Shown here in pieces: positions 1 to 5,757 of a stretch of 13,468 nt of DNA (the stretch's first letter is position 1; the number at the start of each line of letters is the position of its first letter). The stretch comes from Syntrophorhabdus sp. PtaB.Bin184. GTDB lineage: Bacteria > Desulfobacterota > Syntrophorhabdia > Syntrophorhabdales > Syntrophorhabdaceae. The notes under the pieces were generated by a model, which was not told where the DNA came from, did not search any database, and saw only the letters and a list, made by a program, of their open reading frames with translations. The DNA is taken from assembly GCA_002067555.1 (NCBI GenBank), contig MVQQ01000154.1, positions 1 to 13,468 of the forward strand, written 5' to 3'. The position numbers were made by a program, and so were the translations under genes.

Positions 1-73
1 CTATCCCCGTCTCGAACTTCTCCTCGATATGGTACTCGTGATAGGCCTTCCTGTTCGTACAAACAACCTTCAT
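1..73 (-). CDS. smpB: SsrA-binding protein SmpB, N-terminal fragment (gene runs off the left edge)
   Basis: The minus strand has an ATG at 73-71 followed by 24 codons open to the window edge, reading MKVVCTNRKAYHEYHIEEKF and then ETGI. The TNRKA-x-H-x-Y-x-IEE-x-FE-x-GI pattern is the conserved N-terminus of SmpB. SmpB binds tmRNA (SsrA) and delivers it to stalled ribosomes for trans-translation. Only about one sixth of the usual ~150-residue protein is present. There is no Shine-Dalgarno-like stretch before the ATG. A TATATT hexamer (plus-strand positions 81-86) sits only 7 bases upstream, so a leaderless or very short-leader transcript is possible, although no good -35 is visible. The gene lies downstream of ntrY on the same strand, behind a likely terminator, so it is probably transcribed separately. 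Identification is from motif recognition on a short fragment. Confidence 0.85.
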   Translation of the reverse strand, partial: MKVVCTNRKAYHEYHIEEKFETGI

Positions 74-109
74 AGACAGTAATATAACACAGAAAGACGG
101 GAAAAGACA

Positions 110-138
110 GGTCTGCCGGGCCGGGGGCCCGGCAGACC
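110..138 (-). terminator. Perfect GC-rich stem-loop with T-rich tail between ntrY and smpB
   Basis: Bases 110-122 and 126-138 are perfect reverse complements (13 bp, GGTCTGCCGGGCC with its complement), separated by a 3-base loop. Read on the minus strand the stem is followed by TGTCTTTTCCC, a short U-rich tract as in intrinsic terminators. The position, after ntrY and before smpB, fits termination of the ntrY transcript. The right-hand arm abuts the first CCGCTTGAA repeat unit. The T tract is interrupted, so efficiency is uncertain. Confidence 0.6.
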
Positions 139-294
139 GCTTGAACCGCTTGAACCGCTTGAACGTTAAAGGCGAAGCATTCGGTGGCACAGTGATGCCA
201 TCGACCAGCGGTATTTACTGAGTAGATGCCTCACCCGCTTTCCAACGGCTTAAACGGTTCAAGCGGTTCAAGCGGTCTTTTCCGGTTCAAGCCG
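137..294. repeat. Inverted arrays of a 9-base unit (CCGCTTGAA) at the ntrY 3' end
   Basis: Three perfect tandem copies of CCGCTTGAA occupy 137-145, 146-154 and 155-163. The complementary form, TTCAAGCGG, is present twice in tandem at 258-266 and 267-275, preceded by a variant (CTTAAACGG, 249-257). A further partial copy (CGGTTCAAGCCG) lies at 283-294. The arms could pair into a long stem. The ~85-base centre contains a smaller hairpin (TGGCA at 185-189 with TGCCA at 196-200). The right arm runs into the ntrY gene, whose TGA stop (289-287) lies inside a repeat copy. The same family appears at 8432-8547. There are no unique spacers, so this is not a CRISPR array. Function unknown; it could be a transcript-end structure or a miniature palindromic element. 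Confidence 0.8.
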
Positions 295-2410
295 TTTCTG
301 TTATGGGTATCTCTATGATGAACTTCGCGCCCTTCGGCACGTTGTCTTCGACCCGTATCCTGCCGTGGTGCTCGAGGATGATGGAGTGGACGATGGCAAG
401 GCCAAGGCCGGTGCCGCCCTCGTCCTTCGTGAAATATGGATCGAAGACCTTCTCCTTGTCCTGGTCGGGAACGCCCCTGCCGCTGTCGGCGAACTCGATG
501 ACACCCGTGCGCTTCGCCCTGTCGTATCGCGTGCGGACCGTTATGGTCCCCGCTTTGCCGTCGATGGCCTTGACGGCGTTCGTGATGAGGTTGATGAAGG
601 CCCGTTTCAGGCCGTCGCGGTCCACCCGCACGAGAGGGACCTCCTCGGGCTCGAAACCTATGGATATGTTATGGTAGAGGTTCCGGTAGAGATCAAGGGT
701 CTCGTCGACGACGCTGTTCAGGTTCTCCAGAGTCCTCGCCTGGGACGTGTGGGTGAGCTTTGTCAGTTCGTTGACAAGGTCCTTGATGTCGGCCACGGAC
801 CGGATGATGACGGACGTCGTCTCGTCGAGGACGTCCTTGTCGGGCCCCGTGAACCGCGCCATGATCTTCCTGCGGATGCGCTCGGCCGACAGGACGATGG
901 GGGTCAGCGGGTTCTTGATCTCGTGGGTGAGCTTGCGCGCCACCTCCTGCCACGTGGCCAGCTTCTCGGCACGCACCACGTGGGTGATGTCGTCGAAGGC
1001 GATGATGAAGCCCCCCACCCTCCTGCGCTCGTCCTTGAGGGCCGTGAGCGATGCCCTGAGATAGGTGATGTCCTTCTTGAGGCTGAGCCTTAGGTCCTTC
1101 GTGACGGTCTCACCCTTCGATGCCCGGACCTCCCTGAGGAACGATTTCGTGAGGGCCTTGAAATCGTTGCCGAAGACCTCCCTCAGGGACATCCCTTCCA
1201 GTTTCTCCCTCTCGACGCCGAGTATGACGCGGGCGGCGTTGTTCGCGAGAAGGATGGTACCCTTCTTGTCCGTCGAGATGATGCCGGCCGCCACGTTGTT
1301 GAGGACAAACTCCAGGGAACGGCTCTTGCTCTCTATCTCGTCCTTGGCTATCTTGAGTTCCCTCGCCATACTGTTGAAGGCCCTCACGAGGGTGCCGATC
1401 TCGTCCTTTCCCCGGTCCTCGAGGTTGATGTCGAACTTCCCCCTGGCTATGATGGCCGCGCCTTCCTTCATCTTCTCTATGGGAACGGTGATCTCCGTTG
1501 CCATCTTGATACCCACCCAGAGGGAGACAAAGATGGTAAGGATGGTGATGAGGAACAGGGGGATGATAAAACTGTACTTGAGGACCTTTTTGAACACACG
1601 GGATTCCCGGAATTCTTTGCTCGTGACGGCGATCTGCTTCATGCGCTCCCTGCCCTGTATCTTTATCGTGTCACCGAGAAAGAGAATGGGAGCGCCCCCT
1701 CCCGCCGCAAGGCGCATGCCCACAACGAGCATCTCGCCCTCCTCATCGGGGATGATCTCCTGGGATACATCCTTGCCCGTGAACAGCTTCAGCCTCGAAA
1801 GTATCGTCCTTTCGGACTTCGCCGAGCCTCCGACCCTGACGATCGCTCCCGACAGGGGATCGTAAACGGCCACATAGCCGAGCAGATGGGTCCGCCCGTA
1901 CTGCCTGAGGAGCTTCTTGAGCCCCTTTTCGTCTCCCAGCAATTCCTTCTTGCCGATCTCTTCCGCCATCTGTTCCCCGATCCTCGTGTGGCGCTGGAAA
2001 ACCTCCTCGTAGTGCAGCCGGGAAAGCTCGAGGGCGCTCTCCATGGTGTCCTCCACCTGCTGGCTGAACCACCGGTCCATGCTCACGTAGAAAAAACCCG
2101 TGGCCAGGATGAAAAGGGTGAAAGAGGGCACGATGGAGATAAACAGGAGCGTCGAGGTGAGCCTCTTCTTGAGACCCGACCCCCAGATGCCCCGTCTCTT
2201 CTCAATATACGCCTTGAGAATGATGCGGGTGATCAGGAAGAGGAGCAGGAGGATGAGCAGGAGGTTTATGTTAAGGACGACAACAAGAAGTTTGTTCTCC
2301 CACACCGGGAAGAACCGAGCGAAGTTCGGCAACCTCGTCTCGATCAGAACAAGCGCCCCGAAGGCGACGAGAATGCCGATGATAATCGAAAGCTCTTTCT
2401 TCAGTTTCAT
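287..2410 (-). CDS. ntrY: NtrY-type membrane sensor histidine kinase
   Basis: This is a 707-residue membrane-bound sensor kinase that should autophosphorylate on histidine and pass the phosphate to a response regulator, classically NtrX. Hydrophobic segments lie at about 8-24, 41-65, 85-110 and 279-302, leaving an extracytoplasmic sensing region of roughly 110-278. A HAMP linker (~300-355, with the DEIGTLVRAFNSM signature) follows, then a PAS domain (~362-475). The HisKA H-box LTHEIKNPLTP has the phospho-accepting His at 496. The HATPase_c domain shows the N box (INLITNA, ~606-612), the G1 box (DSGRG, ~642-646) and the G2 box (GGTGLGLAIV, ~665-674). Domain order and length are typical of NtrY. 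No receiver domain is fused, and no ntrX follows within the window; smpB is next. The start is the ATG at 2410. It has no clear Shine-Dalgarno and lies just downstream of 7-base repeats. The stop codon is embedded in a 9-base repeat unit. The signal sensed cannot be told from sequence; a nitrogen role is only by family name. Confidence 0.88.
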   Translation of the reverse strand: MKLKKELSIIIGILVAFGALVLIETRLPNFARFFPVWENKLLVVVLNINLLLILLLLFLITRIILKAYIEKRRGIWGSGLKKRLTSTLLFISIVPSFTLFILATGFFYVSMDRWFSQQVEDTMESALELSRLHYEEVFQRHTRIGEQMAEEIGKKELLGDEKGLKKLLRQYGRTHLLGYVAVYDPLSGAIVRVGGSAKSERTILSRLKLFTGKDVSQEIIPDEEGEMLVVGMRLAAGGGAPILFLGDTIKIQGRERMKQIAVTSKEFRESRVFKKVLKYSFIIPLFLITILTIFVSLWVGIKMATEITVPIEKMKEGAAIIARGKFDINLEDRGKDEIGTLVRAFNSMARELKIAKDEIESKSRSLEFVLNNVAAGIISTDKKGTILLANNAARVILGVEREKLEGMSLREVFGNDFKALTKSFLREVRASKGETVTKDLRLSLKKDITYLRASLTALKDERRRVGGFIIAFDDITHVVRAEKLATWQEVARKLTHEIKNPLTPIVLSAERIRRKIMARFTGPDKDVLDETTSVIIRSVADIKDLVNELTKLTHTSQARTLENLNSVVDETLDLYRNLYHNISIGFEPEEVPLVRVDRDGLKRAFINLITNAVKAIDGKAGTITVRTRYDRAKRTGVIEFADSGRGVPDQDKEKVFDPYFTKDEGGTGLGLAIVHSIILEHHGRIRVEDNVPKGAKFIIEIPITETA

Positions 2411-2413
2411 AAA

Positions 2414-2579
2414 AACAGGTTACAGGTTATGGGTTATGGGGGATACTCTTTTCTCTCTGCCTATTACCCCATGACCTATCACCCATCACCCGTCTCTTCT
2501 CTTTTTTCCCCCATCACCTATCGCCCGCCTATTCTTTGTCCTTTCCCATTACCCATAACCTATCACCCATCACCCGCCT
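2414..2579. repeat. 7-base tandem repeat block (CCCATCA-like) filling the pgeF-ntrY gap
   Basis: On the plus strand, GGTTATG-like heptamers run from 2414 to 2441. Complementary CCYATNA heptamers follow at 2468-2488 (CCCATGA, CCTATCA, CCCATCA), 2510-2523 and 2545-2579 (CCCATTA, CCCATAA, CCTATCA, CCCATCA, CCCGCCT). The 18-mer CCTATCACCCATCACCCG occurs perfectly twice, at 2475-2492 and 2559-2576. The copies are 84 bases apart, which is exactly 12 heptamers. AGGTTATGGG (2424-2433) and CCCATAACCT (2552-2561) form a perfect 10-bp inverted pair, so the transcript can fold across the gap. The block reaches into the last codons of pgeF and provides its stop codon. It resembles in style the heptameric short tandem repeats described in cyanobacteria, but its own family is not known to me. 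Confidence 0.8.
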
Positions 2580-3355
2580 CTTATTGCCACAAAATTCATC
2601 TGCCGGGCGTTTCTGGCACCCCTGCGATAAGAGACGAAATCGTCGTCGCAGCAGTACGTGCACAATCCCGTGTCGCAGATGGAATGGATGCCCTCCCCAT
2701 GGATGAGGTGCGCGTTCGCGGCCGCAAGGTCGAGGTGCAGCGAGCCGTTGACAGAGGTGAGGATATCTCCGGGGAAACCCGCCTCAAGGAACGCGTCCCC
2801 GACCTCTCCGCCGACTTCGTAGCAACAACCGCGGATACAGGGGCCCATGAGGGCAAGCATACGCTGCGTCGCCGCTCCCCGCTCCGTCATCATGCCGACC
2901 GCACGGGAAGCTATCTTCTTGAGGGTACCGCGCCAACCTGCGTGAACGATGGCCACCATGGGAAAGCCGGGATCGACGAGGATAACGCACAGGCAATCCG
3001 CGGTGTTGATCACCCCGGCGATACCCCGTTTGTACAAGAGGATCCCATCGCCCTTCACGGGCCTGTCACCATTGCCGATCACGTGGATGTCGGTTCCGTG
3101 CTCCTGGCTGAGCGCGACCATGTCGCTCAGCGAAAAGGCGTCGAGGAACGCCTCCGCCTGATGTCCTTTAAGCGGGAACGCAGGCGAGCGCCGGGTGAAG
3201 AACCCGTGCACGATGCCCTCCTTCGTCAACCCCGGGACATGGTAATACTCCCAATCATTCCTGCTCTCGCGTACAAATTCCTTCACAGCCCCGTCCCTTC
3301 CCTGCAAAACATCGTTTATGTAGTAGTTTACGGGTTTTCTAGCGCCCTTGTCCAC
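2570..3355 (-). CDS. pgeF: PgeF/YfiH family purine-nucleoside phosphorylase-like protein (peptidoglycan editing factor, 'laccase domain')
   Basis: A 261-residue cytoplasmic protein of the YfiH/DUF152 family. Members were first called multicopper polyphenol oxidases, but are now associated with purine nucleoside phosphorolysis or adenosine deamination and with peptidoglycan precursor editing. Family motifs are visible: VHGFFTRR (~49-56), QEHGTDIHV (His86), TADCLCV (Cys121), VHAGWRGT (His138), MGPCIRGCCYEVG (~170-182) and the C-terminal CTYCC...SYRRG...RQ-x-NFVAI. His86, Cys121 and His138 match the expected zinc/active-site triad. The longest reading starts at a GTG (3355) overlapping rluD by 17 bases but without a clear ribosome site. 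An internal GTG at 3286-3284 (Val24), preceded by GAAGGGACGGGG, is a credible alternative, since the conserved region begins near residue 35. The last codons and the TGA stop (2572-2570) lie in the 7-base repeat block. Physiological substrate is not determinable here. Confidence 0.87.
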   Translation of the reverse strand: MDKGARKPVNYYINDVLQGRDGAVKEFVRESRNDWEYYHVPGLTKEGIVHGFFTRRSPAFPLKGHQAEAFLDAFSLSDMVALSQEHGTDIHVIGNGDRPVKGDGILLYKRGIAGVINTADCLCVILVDPGFPMVAIVHAGWRGTLKKIASRAVGMMTERGAATQRMLALMGPCIRGCCYEVGGEVGDAFLEAGFPGDILTSVNGSLHLDLAAANAHLIHGEGIHSICDTGLCTYCCDDDFVSYRRGARNARQMNFVAIRGG

Positions 3356-4295
3356 GATGTTTTTCGAGAAAATCGACCATGTCCCCGGGAACGGGCGCCT
3401 CGATGGTCACGGGTTTCGAGGTCACCGGATGGGTGAACTCTATCCGGTACGCATGAAGAAGGGGTCGTAACGCCAACCTCTTCGCTTTTCTGCCGTACGT
3501 CTCATCCCCGACAACGGGATAGCCGGCGTGACTCAGATGGACCCGTATCTGGTGGGTCCTGCCCGTTGCGGGATAGGCCTCAATGCAGGAAAAACCGTCC
3601 AGCCTCTCCAGGACCTTGAAATCAGTCTTCGCCTGTCTACCGCCGGAGCGCAGCACGGCCATCTTCTTTCGCTCCACGGGATGGCGCCCGATATTTCCCT
3701 CCACCGTCCAGGAATCAAGGCCGGGCACCCCCTCGACGACCGCCCGATATGTCTTCCGGACCTTCCTGTCCTTGAAAAGCACCGACAGCCTCTCCTGCGT
3801 CCTTTCATCACGGGCGACGAGAATAACCCCCGTCGTCCCCTTGTCCAGCCGATGCACGATCCCCGCTCTCGCCCCCGCCACCGTCTTCGTATCCTCCCCG
3901 TTTCCTGTTGCCCATGACCCATCACCCATTGCCTGTTTCTCGCCGAGATATCCCAGCACCGCATTCACCAGCGTCCCCGAGCTGTGGCCGAAAGAGGGAT
4001 GGACGACCATGCCTGCCGGCTTGTTGATGGCCAGGAAGTGATCGTCCTCATACAGAATATCGAGGGGTATCTCCTCCGGCGCCACATCGGGGACCGTCTC
4101 CCGGGGGACCTCCCCCTCTATCTCCATGCGTTCCTTCAGGCGCATCGCGGGTTTGGGCCTCCTGCCATCCACGCGCACGTGGCCGCCGTCGATCATCTCT
4201 TTCACCTTCGTTCGTGTCAGGGATAACTTTTCAGAGAGAAAGACATCAAGCCGCACATCACTTACGTCACAGACGATCCTGAAACTATCGGCCAT
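3339..4295 (-). CDS. rluD: RluA/RluD-family 23S rRNA pseudouridine synthase
   Basis: This enzyme should isomerise uridine to pseudouridine in 23S rRNA; the RluD branch modifies helix 69. From the ATG at 4295 it is 318 residues. There is an N-terminal S4 RNA-binding domain (~10-75), then the synthase domain: INKPAGMVVHPS (~90-101), the catalytic motif GIVHRLDKGTTG with Asp151, KTYRAVVEG (~181-189), ATGRTHQIRVHLSHAGYPVVGD (~243-264) and the RPLLHAYRI end. A TTG at 4301 two codons earlier is also possible; I prefer ATG because it keeps an 11-base overlap with selA, fitting translational coupling. The unusual feature is a 14-residue segment (about 120-133, KQAMGDGSWATGNG) encoded exactly by six 7-base repeat units, lying where the family has a short loop before GIVHRLD. 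The reading frame is intact, so the enzyme is probably functional. Exact target uridines cannot be assigned from sequence alone. Confidence 0.9.
   Translation of the reverse strand: MADSFRIVCDVSDVRLDVFLSEKLSLTRTKVKEMIDGGHVRVDGRRPKPAMRLKERMEIEGEVPRETVPDVAPEEIPLDILYEDDHFLAINKPAGMVVHPSFGHSSGTLVNAVLGYLGEKQAMGDGSWATGNGEDTKTVAGARAGIVHRLDKGTTGVILVARDERTQERLSVLFKDRKVRKTYRAVVEGVPGLDSWTVEGNIGRHPVERKKMAVLRSGGRQAKTDFKVLERLDGFSCIEAYPATGRTHQIRVHLSHAGYPVVGDETYGRKAKRLALRPLLHAYRIEFTHPVTSKPVTIEAPVPGDMVDFLEKHRGQGR
3897..3938. repeat. Six 7-base repeat units inside the rluD coding sequence
   Basis: On the plus strand the stretch divides without remainder into CCCGTTT, CCTGTTG, CCCATGA, CCCATCA, CCCATTG and CCTGTTT. 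The middle units match the heptamers of the pgeF-ntrY gap at 2414-2579, and the 10-mer CCCATCACCC is shared with 2482-2491 and 2566-2575. The 42 bases equal 14 codons and start and end on codon boundaries of rluD. The encoded Gly/Ala/Trp/Asn-rich segment looks unlike the surrounding protein. Confidence 0.75.
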
Positions 4296-5682
4296 TTTCA
4301 AAGGCAGCGGTCACGGCCGCGACGAGATCTCCCTCGTCCTCGGTGAGGACCGTTCTCACGTCGAGTATGAGCCTTTCCCTTTCGATCCGCGCGATGACGG
4401 GAAGAGGCAGGCGCCTGAGCTTCGCCTCCAGGGTCGCGATCGTCATCGTTCGGGGCTCGAGGGCCACACCGACGGAAGGGATGACCATGTCGGGAAAGCT
4501 CCCGCCTCCCACCTCGGAATCGACGTCGATGATGGAGACCCCTGCGTCGGGACACTCCTTCCTCAACTGCGAGGCGATCCGCCTCGCCCTCTTCGCGACG
4601 GCCCCCTTGTCTTCAAGGATCATCCTGATGGTGGGAATTCCGCTGGCTGCCGAATCGGGATCGAGACAGAGGAGCAGCGTCGCCTCGAGGCCGGCAAGGG
4701 TGAACTTGTCCGGGCGCAGGGCCCTTGTCATGGGGTTTTTCTTCATGGCTTCGAGGCAACCTTCCCCGCCGATCACGATCCCCGCCTGGGGCGCTCCCAG
4801 CAGCTTGTCACCGCTGAAGGATACGACATCGAAACCTTTCTTCAACTCCTCCGGTATCAGGGGCTCCCCGGACGCTCCGAGACCTTCGAAATTGTAGAAG
4901 AGTCCGCTGCCCGTGTCGTAATAGGTGGGGATATTGTATCTCTTCCCCAGCGCGACGAGCTTTTCCGACGGCACCTCGTGGGTAAAACCGCGGATGCGGT
5001 AATTGCTCGTATGGGCCTTCATGATAAGGCCGGTGTTGTCGCCGATGGCCCGCTCGAAATCCTCGATGTAGGTCCTGTTCGTGGTCCCCACTTCCCTGAG
5101 CACGGCACCGGACTTCTTCATCACGTCGGGTATCCTGAATGAGCCGCCGATCTCGATGAGCTCGCCCCGTGAGATGATCACTTCTTTGCCTTCCGCCAGG
5201 GTATTGAGGATAAGGAAGACCGCCCCGGCATTGTTGTTGACGACAAGGGCATCCTCCGCACCGGTCAGCCTCCTGAGAACCGACCTGCAGTGATCGTACC
5301 GGCTGCCCCGCACGCCTTTCCCGATATCGTACTCAAGGTTGGAATAGCCTGTTGCGACACGCATGATGGCATTGACCGCGCGTCTCGCGAGGAGCGACCT
5401 CCCCAGGTTCGTGTGGATGATAACGCCGGTGGCGTTGATGACCCTCTTCAGGCCCGGCTCGATAAGGGCGGCCGCCTTTATGCCCACGGCGGTCACGATC
5501 TCATCGATGGAAGGAACCGAGACCACCCGCCCTTCTCTTATGTCAAGACGCAGCGAATCGAGATGCTCGCGAAGGACATCCTTCGCTATGGACTCGGGAC
5601 ATGCGGAGACAAGGGACGCCCAGCCGGCGCTCTCAAGTATGGAATCCACCTTCGGTATCTGTCGCAGGAGACTGTTTGGCAT
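4285..5682 (-). CDS. selA: L-seryl-tRNA(Sec) selenium transferase SelA
   Basis: A 465-residue PLP enzyme that converts seryl-tRNA(Sec) to selenocysteinyl-tRNA(Sec) with selenophosphate in the cytoplasm, normally as a homodecamer. Visible family features are the N-terminal domain (LLRQIPKVDSILES, ~5-18), the INATGVIIHTNLGRSLL stretch (~82-98), YSNLEYDI-GKGVRGSR (~113-128), VVNNNAGAVFL (~147-157), RGELIEIGGSFRIPD (~172-186) and the PLP-lysine motif SFSGDKLLGAPQAG with Lys293. Length is normal for SelA. The ATG at 5682 has no Shine-Dalgarno, but a good promoter ends 11 bases upstream, so the message may be nearly leaderless. The stop overlaps the rluD start. No selB, selD or selC is in the window. 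Its presence implies that the organism makes selenoproteins, which is typical of anaerobes with formate dehydrogenase or similar enzymes; that is inference. Confidence 0.95.
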   Translation of the reverse strand: MPNSLLRQIPKVDSILESAGWASLVSACPESIAKDVLREHLDSLRLDIREGRVVSVPSIDEIVTAVGIKAAALIEPGLKRVINATGVIIHTNLGRSLLARRAVNAIMRVATGYSNLEYDIGKGVRGSRYDHCRSVLRRLTGAEDALVVNNNAGAVFLILNTLAEGKEVIISRGELIEIGGSFRIPDVMKKSGAVLREVGTTNRTYIEDFERAIGDNTGLIMKAHTSNYRIRGFTHEVPSEKLVALGKRYNIPTYYDTGSGLFYNFEGLGASGEPLIPEELKKGFDVVSFSGDKLLGAPQAGIVIGGEGCLEAMKKNPMTRALRPDKFTLAGLEATLLLCLDPDSAASGIPTIRMILEDKGAVAKRARRIASQLRKECPDAGVSIIDVDSEVGGGSFPDMVIPSVGVALEPRTMTIATLEAKLRRLPLPVIARIERERLILDVRTVLTEDEGDLVAAVTAAFENGR

Positions 5683-5693
5683 AGTTTAGGTAG

Positions 5694-5722
5694 GTTGTAA
5701 CATAAGGCACGGGGTTTGGCAA
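5694..5722 (-). promoter_or_regulatory. Putative sigma-70-type promoter of selA with extended -10
   Basis: On the minus strand a -35 TTGCCA (5722-5717; 5 of 6 to consensus) is followed by a 17-base spacer and a -10 TACAAC (5699-5694; 4 of 6). The bases TGT directly before the -10 give an extended -10 element. The distance from the -10 to the selA ATG is only 11 bases, which predicts a leader of about 4 bases. This would let selA-rluD-pgeF be expressed independently of the acyl-CoA synthetase gene. The call is by eye. Confidence 0.5.
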
Positions 5723-5757
5723 GAAAGACAGGTTCAAGGTCCACGCGACAGGTCGTC

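Noticed and set aside
2414..2579. CRISPR-like array
   Set aside because: The units are 7 bases, contiguous and degenerate, with no unique spacers of constant length and no cas genes in the window.
1886..3436. A 516-codon open frame on the plus strand antisense to ntrY and pgeF
   Set aside because: It crosses the non-coding heptamer block and two clearly conserved minus-strand genes, and its translation has no recognisable motif; it is a shadow frame of GC-rich coding DNA.
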